Positions 63,143 through 64,000 of a stretch of 64,000 nt of DNA are shown piece after piece. The stretch is from positions 99,203 through 163,202 of the forward strand of contig NZ_FNDJ01000026.1 of the NCBI RefSeq assembly GCF_900099965.1, read 5' to 3'. The notes beneath the pieces are model-generated. The model saw only the letters and a list, made by a program, of their open reading frames with translations. It was not told where the DNA came from and made no database searches. The stretch's first letter is position 1. Each line of letters begins with the position of its first letter. This DNA comes from Nonomuraea jiangxiensis. GTDB lineage: Bacteria; Actinomycetota; Actinomycetes; Streptosporangiales; Streptosporangiaceae. The position numbers and the translations under genes were made by a program.

Positions 63143-63236
63143 GATGAGCTCCTTTGCCACGAAGACCCTCCGCCTCCCCTGCGGCCCAGGTCCCAAACCC
63201 GGGCATGCGCGGATGGAGGCCGGGTAGCTGGCCCTC

Positions 63237-63899
63237 ATGGGGAAAACCGGCAAAAACGACAAAGCTGTCATGGATGCCCTGCTCGACCGTTATGGCCGTA
63301 CGTTTGCCCTGGAGAGCGGGATCAAGCTCTCGGACCGCCCCAAACCGCTCTACCAGCTCCTGGTGCTGGCCATGCTGCTCAGCGCGCGCATCTCGGCGGA
63401 GATCGCGGTGGCGGCCGCGAAGGAGCTGTTCGCGGCCGGGTACGGCACCCCGGCGGGCATGCGCGACGCGAGCTGGCAGGACCGGGTGGACGCGCTGGGC
63501 CGCGGCCACTACCGCCGCTACGACGAGCGGACCTCCACGATGCTCGGCAAGGGCGCGGAGCTGCTCATCGACCGCTGGAAGGGCGACCTGCGCCGCCTGC
63601 GGAACGCGGCCGAGGGCGACCCGCGGCGGATCGCGGAGTTGCTCATGGAGTTCCCCGGCATCGGCCCGACCGGTGCGGACATCTTCCTGCGCGAGGTCCA
63701 GGCCGTGTGGCCGCAGGTCGCGCCCCATCTCGACCAGCGGGTACTGGAGGGCGCGGGCAAGCTCGGCCTGCCGCGCCAGGAACGTCCGCTGGCCAGGCTG
63801 GCCCACTCCAACGACGAACTGGCCCGCCTGTCCGCGGCGCTCGTCCGAGTGTCACGCAGCAAGAAGTCCGCAGACGAAATCAAGGCCGCCGCCCGCTGA
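63237..63899 (+). CDS. Endonuclease III-like HhH-GPD protein
   Basis: A protein of 220 residues. The helix-hairpin-helix and GPD-like motif is FPGIGPTGADIFLREVQ followed by HLDQRVLEG, with the catalytic Asp in position. The catalytic lysine of endonuclease III (GxxKTA) is not present, and the C-terminal Fe-S cysteines are missing. A monofunctional glycosylase or a DNA-binding relative fits. The ATG follows AGGCCGGGTAGCTGGCCCTC, without a strong ribosome binding site. Confidence 0.85.
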   Translation: MGKTGKNDKAVMDALLDRYGRTFALESGIKLSDRPKPLYQLLVLAMLLSARISAEIAVAAAKELFAAGYGTPAGMRDASWQDRVDALGRGHYRRYDERTSTMLGKGAELLIDRWKGDLRRLRNAAEGDPRRIAELLMEFPGIGPTGADIFLREVQAVWPQVAPHLDQRVLEGAGKLGLPRQERPLARLAHSNDELARLSAALVRVSRSKKSADEIKAAAR

Positions 63900-63905
63900 C
63901 CCCCC

Positions 63906-64000
63906 GCTCGGCCGCCGCCGCCCGTTGGCCGCCCGCGCAGCCTCCGCCCGCTGACCGCCTGCTCGGCCGCCGCCCGTTGACCGTCCGCGCAGCCCCCGCC
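63906..64000. repeat. Direct repeat of 40-55 bp at the right end of the window
   Basis: GCTCGGCCGCCGCC and the following sequence to CAGCCYCCGCC occur at 63906 and again at 63961; the second copy is cut by the window edge. The last 100 bp hold no gene. Confidence 0.7.

Overview
The window is high-GC DNA with densely packed, often start/stop-overlapping genes, many GTG starts, purine-rich ribosome binding sites and an actinomycete gene set: the GlgE/TreS/Pep2/GlgB alpha-glucan pathway, a KstR-type steroid regulator, a SARP/AfsR-like regulator, an XRE-DUF5753 regulator, a Spo0M homologue, and ECF and FCD-GntR regulators. A filamentous actinobacterium of the Streptosporangiaceae (Nonomuraea-like) fits best, but the genus is inference. 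No rRNA, tRNA, CRISPR array, IS element or phage genes were found.

Regions. (1) 1-2.6 kb: start of a LigD-type phosphoesterase gene cut by the window edge, an XRE/MmyB regulator divergent from an SDR gene, and an FCD-GntR gene with a perfect 19-bp operator-like palindrome. (2) 2.6-14.4 kb: a steroid side-chain degradation locus. A FadA5-like thiolase, a KstR-like TetR regulator and the run fadD17-chsE1-chsE2-chsH2-chsH1-ltp2 lie here, and three KstR-type boxes sit in front of the thiolase, kstR and fadD17. The chsE1-to-ltp2 order is that of the mycobacterial igr operon without cyp125. (3) 14.5-23.8 kb: an orphan gene, a sigma-like protein with a C-terminal membrane anchor, a four-gene glycine betaine/choline-type ABC importer with a 5' hairpin, a flavin reductase-like gene, SppA and a DUF5753 regulator. 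(4) 23.9-27.5 kb: two paralogous secreted subtilases. (5) 27.6-43.0 kb: glycogen/GlgE pathway (glgB, pep2, treS, glgE, divergent glgP), with a SARP regulator and an imine-reductase-like gene lying between glgB and pep2, then an RpiR regulator. (6) 43-49.5 kb: secreted PGRP-type amidase, Spo0M with a His-rich repeat, a 10 x 26-bp minisatellite, a lipoprotein, a methyltransferase pseudogene, and an XRE-ImmA metalloprotease gene with an unknown partner. (7) 49.6-60.3 kb: the most promising little-described system. Two HyGH6/beta-galactosidase-trimerization-like proteins, a sugar ABC importer, a 2-hydroxyacid dehydrogenase, an FCD-GntR regulator, a hydroxypyruvate-isomerase-like protein and a GarR-like reductase run in one direction. 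Four copies of the FadR-subfamily operator pattern TNGTNNNACNA, plus one near-match, lie at its promoters, and a three-copy 32-bp repeat forms a chain of overlapping 11-codon mini-ORFs in front of hyi. (8) 60.3-64.0 kb: secreted HNH (DUF1524) nuclease, small genes, a PaaI thioesterase, a repeat-rich stretch of about 840 bp without genes, a HesB-like protein and an HhH-GPD protein.

Working together: the steroid genes should shorten a steroid side chain by acyl-CoA activation, dehydrogenation, hydration, and retro-aldol or thiolytic cleavage under KstR control. The GlgE genes convert trehalose to maltose, maltose-1-phosphate and branched glucan, which GlgP can mobilise. The 49.6-60.3 kb genes would import a sugar-like compound, act on it with two unusual glycosidase-like proteins, and process three-carbon hydroxy/oxo acids, probably induced when the ligand releases the GntR protein. 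A recurring trait is short tandem repeats of 12-55 bp in intergenic, 3' and linker positions.
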